Under the pieces are notes generated by a model that saw nothing but the letters and a program-made list of their open reading frames with translations, did no database searches and was not told where the DNA came from. DNA of 8,062 nucleotides from Candidatus Cloacimonadota bacterium (GTDB lineage Bacteria; Cloacimonadota; Cloacimonadia; Cloacimonadales; WRIO01), in contig WRIO01000040.1 of the NCBI GenBank assembly GCA_009782695.1, forward strand, positions 1-8,062, in the 5' to 3' direction. The number at the start of each line of letters is the position of its first letter. The first letter of the stretch is position 1. Positions 6,610 to 8,062 of this stretch are shown in pieces. The translations under genes and the position numbers were made by a program.

Positions 6610-7194
6610 ATGTTTAAAGAATTAGTAAAAAATGCTAGAAGTTTTCGGCGATTTGATAGCACGCATGTCATCCCTGACGAGGTGCTAGAAGATATTATAG
6701 ACACAGCCAGACTCACTCCTTCGGCTGCAAATAGACAGCTGATAAAGTTTCTACTTTCAAACCAAAAGCAACACAATGATGCTATCTTTCCGCTTCTGTC
6801 TTGGGCAGGATATTTAGAGGACTGGCAAGGTCCCGCGCAAACTGAACGACCGACGGCTTATGTTGTTCTATTTACCGAAAAAGATTTTGTTCAGGCAGTG
6901 AATTTTGACCCTGGTATCTTAGGGCAGACTATCCAGTTAGCAGCCTCTGAAAAAGGGCTTGGTTGCTGTATGATAGGTGCTTTCCAAAAGAAAAATCTAA
7001 AAACCATACTGCGCTTGGATGACAGTAAAGAGATAGTTTTGGTGATAGCTATGGGTAAGCCAGCCGAGACAGTGGTGATAGACGAGGTGGACAGTAGTGG
7101 TAGTATAAAATATTGGCGAGACCAAAATAGTGTGCACCATGTCCCCAAAAGGAAGTTAGACGATATCATCTATTACGTGGACGAGATGGTGTAG
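6610..7194 (+). CDS. Nitroreductase-family FMN-dependent oxidoreductase
   Basis: The 194-residue protein has the hallmarks of the FMN-dependent NAD(P)H nitroreductase fold. RSFRRF (10-15) supplies the arginines that contact the FMN phosphate, and TPSAANRQ (36-43) is the second flavin-contacting segment. The helix of DPGILGQTIQLAASEKGLG (100-118) is the central dimer and flavin helix. AMGKPAE (148-154) is followed by the C-terminal YWRD...HHVPKRKLDDI block (169-186), common in nitroreductase relatives of FCB bacteria and anaerobes. Such enzymes usually act as cytoplasmic dimers that reduce quinones, nitro-compounds or other electron acceptors; the true substrate cannot be read from sequence. 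It follows thyA by 28 bp with its own ribosome binding site and precedes kdsC by 3 bp. A role in flavin or folate redox linked to thyA is speculative. Confidence 0.88.
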   Translation: MFKELVKNARSFRRFDSTHVIPDEVLEDIIDTARLTPSAANRQLIKFLLSNQKQHNDAIFPLLSWAGYLEDWQGPAQTERPTAYVVLFTEKDFVQAVNFDPGILGQTIQLAASEKGLGCCMIGAFQKKNLKTILRLDDSKEIVLVIAMGKPAETVVIDEVDSSGSIKYWRDQNSVHHVPKRKLDDIIYYVDEMV

Positions 7195-7197
7195 TGC

Positions 7198-7722
7198 ATG
7201 AAAGACCTAACAAAGATAAAGCTATTAGTATGTGATTGTGACGGCGTGCTTACCGAAGGCTTGATAGTGTATGATAGCCAGTACAGTGAGAGTAAAAACT
7301 TCTCTGCCCATGACGGATTAGGAGTGAAGATGCTACATTTTTCTGATGTGCAGATAGCAGTGATCACCGGCAGGTATTCGAAAATGCTAGAAAGAAGGTG
7401 CGATGATTTGCAGATAAAATACTTGTATCAGAATGTGTTAAATAAAAAGAAAGTGCTTCAAGAACTGCTATCGGATATGGGATTAAGTTTTGACAATGTA
7501 GCGTATATCGGTGATGATTGGAATGATTTTCTGGCAATGCAGGAGTGCCAGCTCAAGATAGCACCCAAAAATGCAAGAGATAACTTCAAAATGACTGTCG
7601 ATATGGTCACTGAAAACGAAGGTGGATATGGTGCTGTGCGTGATGCCATAGAATTTATCCTAAAAAAACAACAAAAATTTGAAACTGTCTTGCAAGCCTT
7701 TTTGGAACACTTAAACAGTTAG
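7198..7722 (+). CDS. kdsC: 3-deoxy-D-manno-octulosonate 8-phosphate phosphatase (KdsC-type HAD)
   Basis: KdsC removes phosphate from Kdo 8-phosphate to give Kdo, the sugar linking lipid A to LPS core. This 174-residue protein is a capless HAD phosphatase of the expected size. Motif I is CDCDGVLTEG (12-21), with nucleophile Asp13 and acid/base Asp15. FSAHDGLG (35-42) is typical of KdsC/YrbI. Motif II is ITGR (56-59) with Thr57, a Lys of motif III lies in NKKK (82-85), and motif IV is YIGDDWNDF (103-111) with Asp106, Asp107 and Asp110. GGYGAVRD (142-149) is the family's C-terminal signature. A related N-acylneuraminate 9-phosphatase role is possible, but the adjacent lptC strongly favours KdsC, as the same pair occurs in E. 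coli. There is no clear Shine-Dalgarno. The start follows the preceding stop by one codon, so re-initiation by terminating ribosomes is likely. Confidence 0.9.
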   Translation: MKDLTKIKLLVCDCDGVLTEGLIVYDSQYSESKNFSAHDGLGVKMLHFSDVQIAVITGRYSKMLERRCDDLQIKYLYQNVLNKKKVLQELLSDMGLSFDNVAYIGDDWNDFLAMQECQLKIAPKNARDNFKMTVDMVTENEGGYGAVRDAIEFILKKQQKFETVLQAFLEHLNS

Positions 7723-7728
7723 AGAGTG

Positions 7729-8062
7729 ATGAATATTTACAAATTTTATATTATTTTACTACTCGTTATGTCACTGCTTTCATGCTCTGATAATGCAGAA
7801 ATCGATGTGCGTAACATCGAGAAGAACAAAGGACCAGACGAGATAATAAACAGCTTCGAGATGATATTACACTCTGGGGAAAAGACAGAATGGCTGATGA
7901 AAGCAGATGTTATGAAAAGGTTCAATGCAGAAAAATATTGGTGGGCTTACATCGTAGAGCTAGAAACTATGTCCGATGAAGAAAAGAACTTTTACAAGTC
8001 AGACTCTATCCATGTTTCAGATTTGACCGATGTGCTCACTGGGTGGGGAAATGTCGAGATCA
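7729..8062 (+). CDS. lptC: LPS export protein LptC, lipoprotein form (3' end outside window)
   Basis: The first 111 codons are visible. The N-terminus is a lipoprotein signal: a hydrophobic stretch (about residues 6-17) ending in lipobox LLSC, with the modified cysteine at Cys19. The mature part has the LptC pattern: PDEIINSFEMIL (about 40-51), KADVMKRFN, then YKSDSIHVS and TGWGNVEI at the cut end. These are the alternating strands of the periplasmic beta-jellyroll that passes LPS from LptBFG to LptA. Enterobacterial LptC is membrane-anchored by a helix, while lipoprotein forms occur in other Gram-negatives. It sits 6 bp after kdsC, matching the usual kdsC-lptC-lptA order, so lptA is expected just beyond the window. 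The AGAG run upstream is a weak ribosome binding site, and translation may be coupled to kdsC. Confidence 0.82.
   Translation, partial: MNIYKFYIILLLVMSLLSCSDNAEIDVRNIEKNKGPDEIINSFEMILHSGEKTEWLMKADVMKRFNAEKYWWAYIVELETMSDEEKNFYKSDSIHVSDLTDVLTGWGNVEI

Overview
The window comes from a Gram-negative bacterium of moderate to low G+C content, and all supported genes lie on the + strand. Two observations point to the FCB side of the tree (Fibrobacterota-Chlorobiota-Bacteroidota and relatives). The first is a surface protein ending in a C-terminal sorting-type domain with the YPNPFNPE signature. The second is an LPS-assembly pair, kdsC followed by a lipoprotein-type lptC. An anaerobic lineage such as Candidatus Cloacimonadota fits best, but this rests on protein style and not on a marker-gene comparison.

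Region 1 (2-2131) is the 3' part of a large secreted or surface protein whose start lies before the window. It has a run of 7-8-residue solenoid rungs, then a pectin-lyase-like beta-helix, then an alpha-helical TPR-like segment, and finally the sorting domain. It ends in a strong intrinsic terminator (2146-2172). Region 2 is an AT-rich leader (2173-2355) followed by aspS, encoding full-length aspartyl-tRNA synthetase (2356-4143). Region 3 (4144-4279) is a spacer whose first part is unusually G+C-rich. It carries a hairpin and a doubled GGGGTGG block that looks like an interspersed intergenic repeat.

Region 4 (4280-8062) is a tightly packed run that reads like one operon: purN, deoC, thyA, a nitroreductase-family gene, kdsC and lptC (cut by the window end). 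The junctions are 4-bp overlaps at purN/deoC and deoC/thyA, a 28-bp gap, a 3-bp gap and a 6-bp gap. PurN and ThyA both use folate one-carbon units to make nucleotides, and DeoC breaks down deoxyribose 5-phosphate. KdsC makes Kdo for LPS inner core and LptC helps carry LPS across the periplasm. The unit therefore joins nucleotide metabolism to outer-membrane biogenesis.

The most unusual item is DeoC. In front of a complete aldolase domain it carries about 80 extra residues with two evenly spaced CxCGxxHx5CxxC motifs, which look like a duplicated metal-binding module. No mobile element, CRISPR array, tRNA or rRNA was seen.
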